From NCBI GenBank assembly GCA_033980235.1, contig CM067079.1:29263647-29327646 (forward strand): a stretch of DNA of 64,000 bases, in the 5' to 3' direction. This stretch comes from Diadema setosum. Taxonomy: Eukaryota > Echinodermata > Echinoidea > Diadematoida > Diadematidae. This document shows positions 10,516 to 22,827 of the stretch, one piece after another. The notes beneath the pieces were generated by a model. That model had not been told where the DNA came from. It did no database searches and worked only from the letters and a program-made list of their open reading frames with translations. Both the position numbers and the translations under genes were made by a program. Positions within the stretch are counted from its first letter, which is position 1; the number at the start of each line of letters is the position of its first letter.

Positions 10516-10770
10516 TTAAAGGGGAATTCCATTTCAGTTGAAAGTTTGTCCGAAAAGGAGTAAAATTTTCCATCAAAAAACAATGAAAATTGGATCAAAA
10601 TTTGATGAAAAGTAAGGAGGTTATGCCATTTTGAAGTTTTGCAAGGAATTCAGGAAACAGTTATATGCAACTGACCTACATGTACGTGCACACACACTGT
10701 TCATCAAATGTGATTTAACTCAAACATTTGTAAAAATCACTGCTCCCAATGGTAAACTGTACCTTTAATA
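10516..10770. mobile_element. Fragments of TTAA-type miniature elements
   Basis: At 10516 TTAA is followed by AGGGGAATTCCATTTCAG and a segment with GATGAAAA motifs, the style of a miniature-element arm. At 10700-10767 the sequence ATCACTGCTCCCAATGGTAAAC...ACCTTTAA matches the left end (minus orientation) of family B (see 28007-28378). Neither fragment is complete. Confidence 0.5.
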
Positions 10771-11375
10771 GCAAGCCCTGGAGTGCAGTGCTATCACAGC
10801 CACATGACCAACACTTGAGGTCATCTTCGGATGGGAAGGTCAAGAGTGAGTGTCCAGCCTTGAGAAAGTGATTGGTCATAAGGCTGTTCTCCCCCACCCC
10901 TCCCACCTTCCATAGTTTCCTCCTTTTGTTGTTTTAAGGTCTAGACCCTGAATGCACCCACACAGTATTTTCTATCCATTTTTCTTCCATCCATTTGTTT
11001 TGCTATGACTACAACCATGGAGAGTGTGACTGATTCGTACCATGGTATTCAATACAGTGTTCGTATTTGTGTGTCGTGTGTCGTGTGTGCGCATTTGTAT
11101 TCTTATGGTACTCATGTAGATGATAGAAATTGACACACAAATGCACAAGGCTTTAACGTATGTTGTACATGTATGTCACATACACATGGTATAAATAACA
11201 GGTGGCCCACTGTGTAAATCAGATCAACATGTGATTTCAACTGAAATATGTATGTACACGTATAACTACAATATCAGATATAAAGCTCATTTTAAACATT
11301 AACATATGTTTGTGTTAGAATTTTATCTATTCAAAGTCATTGTCTCTCTTTACGATTTTGTGTAAAAATATCAAT
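10771..11375. other. No feature recognised
   Basis: AT-rich DNA with short GT-rich and ATGTACATGT tracts. No exon recognised. Confidence 0.5.
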
Positions 11376-11667
11376 TTCTGTTTACGCCATATATTCAGTG
11401 AGTCTAAATTTTTGCTAATTGGGACTTCCCGACGATTTCACGAGTGGTTGAATTCGCGATCGTGAAGTACCGTACTGAACATACAATACATCGTAGAACA
11501 TGTACATGTACATGTATGTAGTATAGGCCCTAAACATGTGTACGTGTGCGTCACATACATATTAGGATCAGAGTCATTATTTTGCATGTCTTTAATTTCC
11601 TGAATAGCACCTGACTCGCAAAATTTGTGAAAATTAAAACCTCGTGAAATATTTGGCGTATACAGTA
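11376..11667. mobile_element. Foldback element, family F (copy 1)
   Basis: Ends TTTACGCCATATATTCAGTGAG and CTCGTGAAATATTTGGCGTA are inverted relatives. The interior shares GGACTTCCCGACGATTTC...GAGTGGTTGAATTCGCGAT and GAATAGCACCTGACTCG with copy 2 at 52958-53192. This copy has lost many CpGs by C-to-T or G-to-A change, suggesting age and germline methylation. Confidence 0.8.
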
Positions 11668-13590
11668 CACTGTTACACTGCTACACTGTAGTTTGCTTTT
11701 CAATTGAAATTTGTTTTGATAAATGATTTGCCAAGACTTAGCAGTTTCTGATCCAGAGAGAGTCTCCTGAGACTGAGAGCTGACACAGTCAGTTGTACCC
11801 TGCTGTGTAGCAAGAATTTTTCATAAAACTTCGGAAGGGAACCAAGAGGATATCATTAGCCCTGCCACACAATGGAGAATTGAGGCAGAAGTGTACTTTC
11901 CTGCATGGCGAGACACAACATAATATAACGCTGTACACATACATTGCGTCCTGCTGAGAAGTAAATTCATACAGAATGTGGAGGTTTTTTACTACTGAAG
12001 GTCAGGAAGTCAAGTGCATTTACACTTGTATACATTGTGAGCTCACTACAGTATACCCTCTGTCTCTTCATTGTGCCATAGAGAGAAAAACCATGACACT
12101 GTACTTCACTGTAGAAGTAAAGGGACCTCTGTGTGTATCAGAGCATTTTTGAAAATTGTATGTCTTGAAGAAGTATTGAATATTTGGAGATGCAAAAAAG
12201 CAATTTAGAAAAATCCTTCACAACATTTTTTAGACTGATAATAGTTCTAACTGTGAGTACATATACAGATTGCTATTAGTTGATTTACATTATACATATT
12301 TATGTAACAGTATATTGTATTTCATGAATAACTGTCTACTCTGTAGGCTTACATGTACTACAATTTGTACAGGATATCAAACAAAGAGCCCCATGCCATT
12401 AGTTCTAAGTCTCAGTTATTACTGTCCATAAAAGCCATCAGTTAGTGTACGTACATGTAATGATGTGTGTTCAAATGACCTAGATCTTGGGTACACCCAC
12501 TCGCATGTGCCTTGTTTTACATGTATGGAGGAATTCAATGATCAGTTTTAAAGTTCATTTAGTGCCCTTTTGCAACCCTGAAAATTTGATTCCGTACATG
12601 AGCTGAAAATTTCTCTTATACAATGTAAATAGGTACCTGTACAATGTAAGTAATTGAAATTCAGACTGGGTCTCTCCTCAGAATGATAAAATCAAAAACT
12701 TCTTTTTGGTGGAGGGGGAAACAATACTATAGATTTCCAGTGAATTTATTTGGACCCCCAAAGTAATCCAATTCTTATTCTAGTCATATTTAATACAGAA
12801 GTGGATCATATTCTGGAGAGACATGGGGTTAGTTTTTCTTTCTTTTTTTAAGCTCTGTGGTGTATTTAACTGTAAGATTTCATAATATGATGTTGGGAGA
12901 CATTATATTGTTTAACCATGAAAAATTTTGTGATATTTGAAAAAGGGATTAACAACCTTTAAAAGCCAAGTTGCTATCCAGTAAATCACAGATGTTGTCA
13001 ACATTATGAAACTGTGTGAAGGCAGCAGTTTCGTACAGGGCACCAAGTGTAGAGCAGTTTGGAAGGTAATTTACAATGTCCATTATACAATTAGGTGGGC
13101 AGATTTTAGTTTAGAGCTTTTGCTTTCGTTGCACAACGCTTCTTTGTAGCACCTACAGCGTGTACACATGCACTTGTACAATGTAGGCTCTTTCATTTTG
13201 GTACATATTCTAAAGCGTGCCCATTCGGATGCACACGTAATATGTGCTGTATGGCATACTGGTACATGTTTGTACTTCAATCAGTTTAACCTGTTATACA
13301 TCAGTGGTCATGGCTCTGAAAGAAAATGAGCCTGTCTATAGTCGGAAGAGATTTTGGCAGAAAAGTTTTAATTTTGGAAGTCTTTCACATTTGTTTGGGT
13401 CTTGAAGTAAGACAAGGCAGAAAGTCAAAAAAAAAAAGAAAAAAAAATGAATTCCTATAGGTCGGTACACAAAACATTTGAAAAAGTCAAACAGTTGAAA
13501 AAAGTTCTTGGGCCTACCACAGTCTCAAATTCAAAATGGGCATGCTTCAGATATCCTTATCTGCACGCAGTGATGGTTGAACACCTTTGC
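11668..13590. other. Long stretch without recognised features
   Basis: About 1.9 kb of AT-rich DNA with ordinary short palindromes such as GTACATGTAC. I looked for exon-like frames with splice sites on both strands and found none convincing. Confidence 0.5.
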
Positions 13591-13594
13591 TTTC

Positions 13595-13780
13595 ATGGAT
13601 GATGAATGAATGGATATAGTCAGTATAAACAGGTGAATGAATAAATGAATGAATGACTAACATGAATGATGAATGACAGATCAAGAATAGAATGAGAAAA
13701 AATGAATGATGAATGAATAAAAAACTAATGCATGATATGAAAAATGAATGAGTGAGTGATGAATGAATGAATAAACTAGA
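13595..13780 (+). repeat. Minisatellite of ATGAATGA units
   Basis: Degenerate tandem ATGAATGA/GAATGAAT units run through this span; similar units (GGAATGAATG) resume at about 14268-14290 after an inserted element. The minus-strand frame it opens is low complexity and not a gene. Confidence 0.8.
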
Positions 13781-14268
13781 GAGCATTCTGAGAGCGCAGA
13801 CCTCTGCCAAGCATGCAGCTCATTTCCACCACTGATGTTGTTCTTCCATACAGATATCAGTGATACTTATAGCATATTGTGTGCTGAGAGTCACCCGATT
13901 TCCCAAACCTAGAAGCCTTTGTTACGTCATAAACCCTCAGCTGCATGGCGCGCCTCGCCCTAGCAGAAACTAGAGCACGCACTTTAGTGCGCGCATGCAA
14001 ACCTCAATACGCACAGCCTGAACTCCCAAGTTCATTGACCCTACATTGTACCTGCCAAAATGTCAAAAATCCTTCATAAATTTCCCCAAAATTGTCCGAT
14101 CACTACCAAAATGTAATCATCTCTTACTTGGATCATTCTAAACCTTTCCTACAAGATTCATCCAAATCCGTTAACTACTTTTTGAGTTATTTTGCACTCA
14201 GACAAACTAACAAACGAACGAACAAACCAACAGTAACGAAAACATAACCTCCTCCCTTGGCGGAGGTA
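13781..14268. mobile_element. Dispersed element inserted in the minisatellite
   Basis: The block starts near GAGAGCATTCTGAGAGCGCAG and ends AAAACATAACCTCCTCCCTTGG then CGGAGGTAAT. Its composition differs sharply from the array on either side, and the ATGAATGA units resume immediately after it. No coding capacity is visible. The closing motif CCTCC...GGAGG is a small hairpin seen at the ends of dispersed repeats in other marine animals (from memory of the style, not checked). Confidence 0.6.
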
Positions 14269-14290
14269 ATGAATGGAATGAATGTGAATT

Positions 14291-15432
14291 AGATGATGGT
14301 TGCAGCACATTGTCAATACATGTGTATTGCTTCTAAGACCAAAAAAAAGTCTGAGAATTATGAAAGCAACAGACTACTTTAAACCCAGAATAAAACATGA
14401 CAATTACCAAGGACTCAAACATTTTTATTGTCAACATCAGAAATGGGCATCCTGTTTACTTTTTGTCATGTGACTTTGGCAATTGCCTGCACAATTTCAT
14501 TTTTTTTTTAATTCATTTGTTTGTCATATGACAAAAAGATTTTGTGTACTTTCTGATACTTTTTGTATCAGAAATTATTTCATAGAAATTGTTGAAAACA
14601 CAATAGATATTACATGTGGTCATTTTTATGGCATACATGATACAGATATAATTCTGTGTTTACAATATTGCAATCACAAATTAAGTTGAGCATGTACAGT
14701 ATGTATTTTAACTATTGGTGTTAAAATCATCACATTTATTACCACATTTTGATTTTTAGCTATTTCACAAACTTTTAACCATTTGTCAATGTCATTTCAA
14801 TGACAAACTGTGACACAACTTCCTGAGGGATTTTACATGGCATAGATGTGTGCTTGATATCAAGTAAAACATATTGTTCTTACAATTTGAATGACCTTCA
14901 TCTGTTTATTTGCATGCTCCATTGTGAATTTCCCTTCTTAGCCAAAAGTTTAGAATTTAGCAGTAAAGCAAAACACAACCAGTTGGTATAGATCTGAGTC
15001 AAATTATGCAAATAGTCCAAATATTTTGACAGAGTAAATACCACTAAACTATCTATAATTGAACCAACACATTCACATTCACTGTTTCGGTTGAGAAACT
15101 ATGATGTCACTGGTGTGCAAACATCAAACTTTTAGCTTTACTAAGAAACGAATGGCTAACAAAACTGATTTCTTTACAAACATACAGAACTTTGTATTAT
15201 GATGTACAATACAGAGATGGTATACAGTGTAATGGGTTCATTTGCATTTATGTAGTCATGTGTGGCTGTAAAGGTTTGGTGTATGGTATACTGTATTCTG
15301 TATTTGAGCCTAAAGGGGAATCTCCTCAAATACCTGTAGGTAGATTCACTGAATGCAGAAATATGAATGATATAAATATGAATGAATATAGAATGAATCT
15401 GTAGAGCTTGGAAAAAAATGGACAATCCATTG
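14291..15432. other. No feature recognised
   Basis: AT-rich DNA with many short open frames lacking protein-like composition or splice context. Confidence 0.5.
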
Positions 15433-15436
15433 TTAA

Positions 15437-16021
15437 AGGTAGGGAATCACATTTGCATGCCTCAAATGAAGAGTTGTATAAATACAGTGGTATGTTGAAG
15501 CATGGACCCTACGGTAGGTCCATGGTTGAAGAGAGTATCATTTTAGAAACTCCCATAAAGTATTGAAAGTGGAAGGTAACATTTCGTACATTTTTATTGA
15601 CCGTTAGATTTTGAATTGATTTTTTTTCGGGGCTCACCGTAAATTCCAGTACATTACTAGGCTACCTTTGCAGACCCATGCACTGCATGTGTGTCCATCA
15701 TGTATATTTTGTGAAGAAAGTTCATCAAAACTTACAAACATTTCTACATACATTCTTGCCACACACTCTATATGTTATTACATCAGCTCTTATACTTTTA
15801 GATTTGTGTTTAAAGATTAAAAAAATACAGAAGACTGCAACAAACAGGCTTAAGTGTGGCTGACACACAGAACTAATGAGTAGTTGAGTTTTGTGCATTA
15901 TTCAAATTTTAGATAACTGTTGACTTCCAAATTTCTAAGCAGTGGCCTAAACGAGTCCCCTGAGGTTCATAATTAATGTTTTGCTGCATTTTGGGAGTTC
16001 TGTAAAAGGTATCCCCTACCT
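15437..16021. mobile_element. TTAA-flanked miniature element, family M
   Basis: Bounded by TTAA at 15433-15436 and 16022-16025. The ends AGGTAGGGAATCAC and GTATCCCCTACCT are inverted repeats. No transposase-like ORF is present, so it is non-autonomous. TTAA duplication is the hallmark of piggyBac-type insertion. Confidence 0.7.
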
Positions 16022-16025
16022 TTAA

Positions 16026-17327
16026 AGGTTAGGAATTTCTGTTAGTTCTACTATGCACTGCTGTTACTGGATATGAAGACTACAACAATTTGTAATACCA
16101 CAGCTGGGCAAGATTATAAAGAAAATATAAAGAGAATTCAACATACAAATTGTATTTTACCAGAATTACTGTAGTACAATAAAGAGCACCTGACTTTACC
16201 TCTTTCAGAAGGCAATGGAAATATCATTACCTTTAACGTACATTATTTTCTATCAGTAGAAAATGCAAAGGAATGTGCAATTTTCATTCAAAAAAATATC
16301 TTTTATGGGAATTCTCTTTTTTATTGTTTAATTGTTGCCCTAAAGTGTGCTATGAGGTCACAAATCTTTTTCTCTAATGCTGAAGGCACATGGATTTAAC
16401 CAAAACTTTTGCACTTTTGTATGAATTGACAGAGTTTTCTGAAACTCCACTACTGTACTGCTATTTCTGCTTTCACTGAATTCATGCATATATTGTACAT
16501 ACAATTTTTGAGATAAATGTCCCTTTGATTGACATTTTCCTTCTCTCTGTAAACTGGAAAAAAGAAAAAAAACCTGTATACTGAAACTGATGCAGACTAC
16601 CCTGTGTCATACCCTGGTTTACCCCATAGTAGACCTTTCCTCACAACAAATACATGAGACTCAATGAACAGCATTGCCTACTGTGTAGAATGATCATGTC
16701 ATGCAGGGGTGATGAACTTCACTGTTCATCTTTTGACTATAGAGGGAGCTACAAGGCCTATCTTCAGGAAAGAACTCAGTTTTGCATGAGCTGTAATTCA
16801 GTGGAAGTGATGCTGTACGTTACATGTTGGTAGGAAGTTGATTACCCAAGCTCTGTTTGTTACTTTGTCACTGTTTCACATGTCATTTAGCAGTTTGTGA
16901 ATTGTAAGTAGCCCATTAATTGTCAAGTATTGTAATTTGTATGTTTTTGTAAACTGAATGAATTTCAGCCTCGGGGCTGCTATTTTCAGTCAATGAATCA
17001 TATCACATCAATTCAATTCAGTTAAAAAAAAAAGTATACCTCCTTTATCAATGTAGAAAGCAGAGCCTATCTTAGCATTTGAAATAATTCTATCAGTAGT
17101 TGCAGAGGTATGTACACATGTAGATTTTAATTGGGGAAGAATGTTTTGCGCTAACACCATACGTACAACACAGTAATGTACATTGTACGTACATGTACAT
17201 TGTACACATGTACAAGTGTATGTAGTCATGGGAGAGAGTGTGAATCGGGTAGGAAGAGTTTGGAATTCCCTCTTCTCTTCCTTGCACTTGACCTTGTCTC
17301 CTATTCTCTCATCTCCAGTAGTGCAAC
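16026..17327. other. No feature recognised
   Basis: AT-rich, with a nested ATGTACATTGTACATGTACA palindrome near 17176-17215. No exon recognised. Confidence 0.5.
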
Positions 17328-17331
17328 TTAA

Positions 17332-17555
17332 GAGGTCATGTTTACCTTTGCGAACAGTGATTTAAAAATTTTTCAAGATATGACATTTAATGCATTCATG
17401 TGTAGGTCTGTTGTACCACAAAACATCCTTTTATATAACTTTTCACAATAAAGCCTAAAATATAAGGGGATATCAGTATTTTTCTCAGTAAACCGTAGCT
17501 GTAGATGGTTGAATAGTCTGGAAACTTGTTCACATTTTATTTAACAATTATGCCT
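17332..17555 (+). mobile_element. TTAA-flanked miniature element, family B, internally deleted
   Basis: TTAA at 17328-17331 and 17556-17559. The left half (GAACAGTGATTTAAAAATTT, TTGTACCACAAAACATCC, TAAACCGTAGCTGTAGATGG) matches 28007-28378. The right half jumps from TTTAACA straight to ATTATGCC at the terminus, losing about 150 bp. Confidence 0.75.
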
Positions 17556-17559
17556 TTAA

Positions 17560-17863
17560 TTTCCAGCATACCGCTGCCCTTCAGCTGTCACTATTTGCCT
17601 TGATTTTAATACACTCTCACTCCCTAAGTGACCATGCATCACAAAACCAACAAAAAGTCACACTATAACCCAATTTTACATGAGGACTCAACATCTCTAG
17701 ATGAAATCAGTCGACCTACTCAATTTTTAGGTTTTGATATATTTTCTGAGAGAGCAGTTCTTCTACATAATTTCTAAGCTTGCGATCATATTAACGAATG
17801 GGAAATTGTAACTTTTTCCGTTTTTTCTGGAACACCTTTTTTGATAGTGTAATTTATTAAACC
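17560..17863. other. No feature recognised
   Basis: Unique-looking AT-rich spacer between two miniature elements. Confidence 0.5.
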
Positions 17864-17867
17864 TTAA

Positions 17868-18256
17868 AGGGACTGTACATTACTGGTTGAGATGGGGATT
17901 CATGTTTTGACCATTCCTAAGTGAGATAATGAAAAGCCTCTTATGAAATATGAAAGAGCATGTACATGTAATTTTAAGAAGGATTCAACATTTATTTGAT
18001 GAAAATTGGTTTTCACATGGCTGAGATATCCCAAAAAGTGCTAATAATAAAAGGCGACATGCCACAACTTTATTAGGATCTCTTTGTTTCACCTTGTTTT
18101 TGGATATCTCAGCCATTTCAAAACCGATTTTCATCGAAAAAACTTTTGATACCCCTTAGAACTGCATGCTCTTTGACATCTCATAGAGTGATTTCTGAAT
18201 ATCTCGCAAAACGTTAAAAGCTAAATCCTCACCTCGACCAAAACTGTACACACCCT
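17868..18256. mobile_element. TTAA-flanked foldback element, family C (copy 1)
   Basis: TTAA at 17864-17867 and 18257-18260. Terminal motif AGGGACTGTACA is mirrored by TGTACACACCCT. Both halves carry the same segment in opposite sense (GGCTGAGATATC / GATATCTCAGCC and the ATTTTCATC motif), so the 389 bp can fold on itself almost end to end. No ORF. Six copies are in this window. Confidence 0.85.
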
Positions 18257-18260
18257 TTAA

Positions 18261-18860
18261 AAGTAATTTCCCATTTCTTAAAGATCCTTCACACACTCTT
18301 CACTTTCAACTCTAATAACTTTTGTAAGGATGATGCCACTGCATATAAATTTGGTCGTTTGTCATGAATAGAATGTGTTCAATGAGTTAGGAAACTTTCA
18401 GCTAGTGTAATAGCTGATCTAGTCCCTCATTGTGGTTGATACAGAGTTGCACATCATTTTTTTTTTTCCATTCATTGCACAGAGCGCAGCTGAATAGGCC
18501 CTGAACTTCAAAACCTCTGGCCTTTCTGAGTAAATGTCTTTTCCATTGTGTGTACTTTCTATGATTTAAGTACAGTTTGGGAAAGTCCACTTGTGTTGAG
18601 TTATACATCATTTTAAAGCTTAGAGTGTGCTCTTTCAGAATCAGCCCTTTTAAAACAATTTTTTGAAAATCCATGTCTGGCGACTTTTTGTTGGTTTTGT
18701 GCTGCAGGATCACAATGGGTGCATTATTTCCTTTTGCTCTTTTTCTTTCTAAGGTCTCCTTTCACCAAACAACACTCCTTGCAATCTGAACTGTTAAACC
18801 GTAAATCCCTCTTCCTCATTTCATCACCATGCAAACCTTCAAGCAACACACATAGATAAA
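18261..18860. other. No feature recognised
   Basis: AT-rich DNA; the minus-strand frame 18402-18713 has no recognisable protein features. Confidence 0.5.
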
Positions 18861-18863
18861 TAC

Positions 18864-19247
18864 ACTAGGGTTGTCCACAAGGGGTTTAAGAGCATGTCAC
18901 TGCAACATGCTCAAATTCTTGTGCGAACATCCTCAAAAGCTAGCAACATGCCGTGCAATATCCTCGAAAATTGGCGACATGCGCAAAATAAAAATGTAAT
19001 CAAACATGTGAAAAAGATATGTGCAAAACTTGAGAAACATCAAACTACTCAGAAAATCTGTGTGCGATGCATAAGACAGAACATTGAAGGTACAATGTAA
19101 GCAGCACTTAAAACAGAAAATAAGTCACGAAATATTTCGCACTACATGCTCATAATGTGCAGTCTGCTCACACACAATTTCTGCAATATTCTCACGTATT
19201 CACAGCTTGCAGCATGCTCAGATTTTAAGTTATGGACAACTCTGGGT
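18864..19247. mobile_element. Small TIR element
   Basis: Left end ACTAGGGTTGTCCACAAGGG then TTTAAGAGCATG; right end GCATGCTCAGATTTTAAG then TTATGGACAACTCTGGGT. They are imperfect inverted repeats of about 30 bp. The interior repeats ACATGC/TGCTCA motifs. No transposase ORF. Confidence 0.65.
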
Positions 19248-19565
19248 AAATGAACATATCTCGCTTATCTGACCATATCACTTATCCAGATGGGCGTCGG
19301 TCCCAACATGGCCAGTCAGATAACTGAGGATAGACTGTTCGCTATCTGGCCAGAGAATGATTAAACTTGACACTCTGGACCGTCTGTGCAAAAATCCATT
19401 TTATCCCCTTTGAGGTCTGTAGCACAAGGTCTACACAATTTACTCTTGTGTATCTGACTTAAGTTTGTACAATGCCAATTGGCATCCAATAATATGGTAA
19501 CTGTCAAAGGAATAATGTATATTAATACAAATATACCTGGTCAAAGAGGTTCTGGTAAAAAATAT
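19248..19565. other. No feature recognised
   Basis: No exon or repeat recognised. Confidence 0.5.
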
Positions 19566-19657
19566 GTGTCTGAGGTGACTTTAATAGCACTATTTTCTAA
19601 TGGGCACAGCCCCTAAGAAAATACATATGATAGTGCTGTTGAAGTCACCAAAGGCAC
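19566..19657. repeat. Short imperfect inverted repeat
   Basis: GTGTCTGAGGTGACTTTAAT then AGCACTATTTTCT pairs with AGAAAATACATATGATAGTG then CTGTTGAAGTCACC...GGCAC, with a GGGCACAGCCCC apex. It could form a hairpin of about 40 bp. Confidence 0.65.
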
Positions 19658-19855
19658 ATTGTGTAACCGGTGCCGAGGACAATGGCCTGGTTGTTTTATA
19701 TCCCTCACAATTTTTTTTTCAAGACTAACAGCAAGTTATGTGGGATTTAATCACTGTTTAGTTGACCAATCACTAAATTAAACAAGTAAATTTCTTCTAC
19801 ACAAAAAATCACACACGCCAAGTGTATGCATGCTCTTGCTGTGCACAATACCCCT

Positions 19856-20057
19856 TCATTTGTACGTGAAAACCTAAGTCTTCTCGCGAATTGAAGACAC
19901 TGCAATATTCATTCATTTGTACAGCAAATCTCTCTTGAATCAAAGATGCTGTGATACCCATTTATTTGTATGTGAATCTCTCATGAAGTGAAGATGCTGC
20001 GATACTCATTCATTTGTTTATGAAATCTCTCATGAAGTAAAAATGCCACAATATCAC
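19856..20057 (+). repeat. Tandem array, about 50-bp unit, four copies
   Basis: TTCATTTGTA-type openings at about 19856, 19912, 19961 and 20009, each followed by GTGAATCTCTCATGAAGT-like sequence and GATGCTGCGATA. The first copy is the most diverged. Confidence 0.75.
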
Positions 20058-20639
20058 CAGCATGATATATTTTTTTTAACTGTTTCCCTAGGGAAATAGA
20101 CTCCAACGGGGACAAGGACTTTCATGGTGGAAGTACAGGGTTGTATATTTTGTCCCTTTCACTGCCCTTAACCAATCAGAGGGCAAGAAATAATTTATGA
20201 GGGAATATAATCCCTAATATTTGTCTCTTCCATATTACAAAAATATACTGAAAATGGACATAACGTTTCCTGTCGTGTGCAGAGGTTGTTAACTGTACTA
20301 TTTGTGTGTAGCATTTTTGACTCACCTCCCCCCCCCCCCCCCCGAGGGAAAAAAAAAAAGAATAAAGCAAATTGTCAGTTTTCACTATTGCTGCAGGATG
20401 TTTGTAGTGTATGACGCACATTGAGTGATATGCTTCTGGCAGAACAGTCAACATTGGGTACAATACGGCTCTGAAAATAGGTGGTAGTTTGGGAAATATC
20501 AGTCGCACGCTCCACTGCATTTGTATAGATCTAGGGGTTTCCCCAACTGTGCTGCTCGGAGAAGGAGACATGTGGTTAATTGGGCATGCACTCTGTACAT
20601 TACAGTACATGTACATGCAGCGGTGTGCATACATGTTCG
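20058..20639. other. No gene; poly-C run
   Basis: Contains a C-run at about 20328-20343 followed by an A-run. The minus-strand frame 20176-20634 crosses this run and has no recognisable motif. Confidence 0.5.
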
Positions 20640-20828
20640 ATCATTGGCTTGAGGTGAAGTTTCGTTGTCGGCGGACCGTCTATAAAGTTTGTCAAGGAAG
20701 CAGTGGTGGTTTAATTAAAATACGCCTTTGCCGTCACCGCAAGCAGAGACCGTGCTGGAACAATAAGCTCATTTTTGAAGAGGAATTAAATGGCATTAGG
20801 GTCCCTCCTGTTTACAAATACATCTAAG
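20640..20828 (+). promoter_or_regulatory. Possible promoter with first exon and GTAAGT donor
   Basis: In order: an inverted CCAAT box (ATTGG) near 20643, a TATAAAG at about 20680, a slightly CpG-enriched 100-bp stretch, and a consensus donor TCTAAG|GTAAGTC at 20828/20829. An ATG at 20790 would give a 13-codon first exon (MALGSLLFTNTSK) ending in phase 0 at the donor. The spacing suits a TATA promoter, but each element is common by chance in AT-rich DNA and the start context is weak. I do not recognise any product. Confidence 0.25.
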
Positions 20829-21053
20829 GTAAGTCTATCTCTTATCAACCTGTGCTACATGCAGGTTAACTGTTGCAGACACCGTCATTGCTGCGTAAGA
20901 CCTGTTTTCTTGTACCATGACCTTTATGAGGCCCAGGAATTTTCCTTATTTGCCATAAAAGAGCCGGGGTTGGTCTCGTGTAGCCACTTCAAGGCTTCCT
21001 GCCATCAGAATTGTGTTGATTTTGTGTGCTTGTCTACAGGCTTCTTGAGTTAA

Positions 21054-21429
21054 AGGGTGTGTACAGTTCTGGTCGAGGTGAGGATTTAGCTTTTAACGTT
21101 TTGCGAGATATTCAGAAACCACTCTATGAGATGTCAAAGAGCATGCAGTTCTATAGGGTTTCAAAAGTTTATTCGATGAAAATCGGTTTTGAAATGGCTG
21201 AGATATCCAAAAACAAGGTGAAACAAAGAGATCCTAATAATAAAGTTGTGGCATGTCGCCTTTTATTATTAGCACTTTGTTGGATATCTCAGCCATTTGA
21301 AAACCAATTTTCATCAAATAAACGTTGAATCCTTCATGCTCTTTCGTATTTCATAAGAGCCTTTTCATTATCTCACTTAGGAATGTTCAAAACATGAATC
21401 CCCACCTCAACCAGTACTGTACAGTCCTT
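21054..21429. mobile_element. TTAA-flanked foldback element, family C (copy 2)
   Basis: TTAA at 21050-21053 and 21430-21433. Opposite orientation to copy 1: opens AGGGTGTGTACAGTTCTGG and closes CAGTACTGTACAGTCCTT. Interior GGCTGAGATATCC and GGATATCTCAGCC lie in opposite halves. Confidence 0.85.
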
Positions 21430-21433
21430 TTAA

Positions 21434-21945
21434 AGTCCATAAACACTTCACTGTCAGCAATCTGAGGTCCTTGTCTTATAAGAATCGCAGTCTACTGAAC
21501 CATGATACTGCTATGACGCTTGCATTTTATGCAGTAGTGACTGTAGGGCTTCTATCTCATGAAGTTCCATTCTATAAACTACCTGTGATTATATCAGCTT
21601 TCTTCACATTTTAGCTTCCATTTTTTCTTAAGTAGTGACTGATTCAAATCAAAGCCATGCTTTCCAGGTTGTGCTATGTACTGTAACTCCATGTGCAATA
21701 AATTGCAGGATATGCATGCTACATGTCCACAGAATATACTCTGTATCCACAGATTGTTTGACCAGTTGCTTTAATGTAGAGCTTTGTAGAGTGCAGTTCT
21801 ACACTATGTTCAAGCTGGCTTTAAAAGATTAAGATTATTAAAACAAGCTCAAAAGGAGGGGTTTCATCAAAATTTGACCTGCAGATTTCTAAATTTTGGA
21901 ATTTCATGTTTTTACGGCATGTTAGTATTTGGCACAATCAGTATA
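21434..21945. other. No feature recognised
   Basis: No exon or repeat recognised. Confidence 0.5.
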
Positions 21946-22675
21946 CAACTTAGGCCAAAAAAAAAAAAATTGTTGATTGGCGTAACATGAGATTTTCAAA
22001 CAGTGTCGGTCGGGCGTTTTTTTTTTTTGTTTTTTTTTTTGCTACCTGCATTTTACGTGTAAAACTCGTGCTCAGCTCAGTAAACAGTTACAACTGCTGC
22101 ACCGAATGTGCTGTGTTCATCTATTCTACAAATCATTTATGAGGCCGATATTACTGGAATTATACCCCTTCACAAAATTTAAAGATGTTGAAGTCCCTAT
22201 CCTGAATGTTTTCACTTCATATTTTACTATTTTGACTTAGATAAGATAGATGCAAATTGACCCATATGTACGATCTTTTCATCGCACACGGCGATCTCTA
22301 TTACAGTCCCACATCTACAGATTCGTGTAAGTTCTCCACACAAGAAACCTATGGCAAAACTGTGCACAATACATCGCAGTCTGAATGCTACGTATACACT
22401 GAATAAATCTTGTTAGAGTACGTGTCCGTGTTGGAAACAGATGACGTACTGATCAAGGAAGGCTTATGCGAGGCACTAGATCTCTCCCTCGTACATCCGA
22501 TATCCCCAGAGCCGCTTCCACTTCCGGGTTTGTGCGATCGCGATCGCAATCAACAAGATATTTGATATCGATAGCAAAAAAAAAAAAAAAAAAAAAAAAT
22601 GGGGTCGGCGGAATTTTTAGGGTCGGGCGGGTTACGCCAATGCAACAATTTATTTTTTTTTTTTGGCCTTAGTTG
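21946..22675. mobile_element. TIR element with A-rich termini
   Basis: Left end CAACTTAGGCCAAAAA, an A-run, then TTGTTGATTGGCGTAAC. The right end is the inverse: GTTACGCCAATGCAACAA, a T-run, then GGCCTTAGTTG. A GGTCGGGCG motif lies inside both arms. The interior has CpG-rich patches such as GCGATCGCGATCGC near 22536 and no transposase-like ORF. The 730-bp size and TIRs indicate a non-autonomous DNA element. Confidence 0.75.
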
Positions 22676-22827
22676 ACATGTCATTGCTTCATAGTGTAAA
22701 TCAGCATAGATCTGTAGACACAAATATTCACTATTTTTTTGCAAAAAAAAAAAGGAACTTTAATGATGGAAGAAAGAAAATACAAGCTTGTAGATAGTAA
22801 GGCCTACTTTATATTATATGCCATATG

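Noticed and set aside
19856..20057. CRISPR-like array
   Set aside because: Four degenerate contiguous units without distinct spacers, in a metazoan intron-type context.
20176..20634. 152-aa minus-strand open frame
   Set aside because: Crosses a poly-C/poly-A run (SLGGGGGE) and shows no recognisable motif or splice sites.
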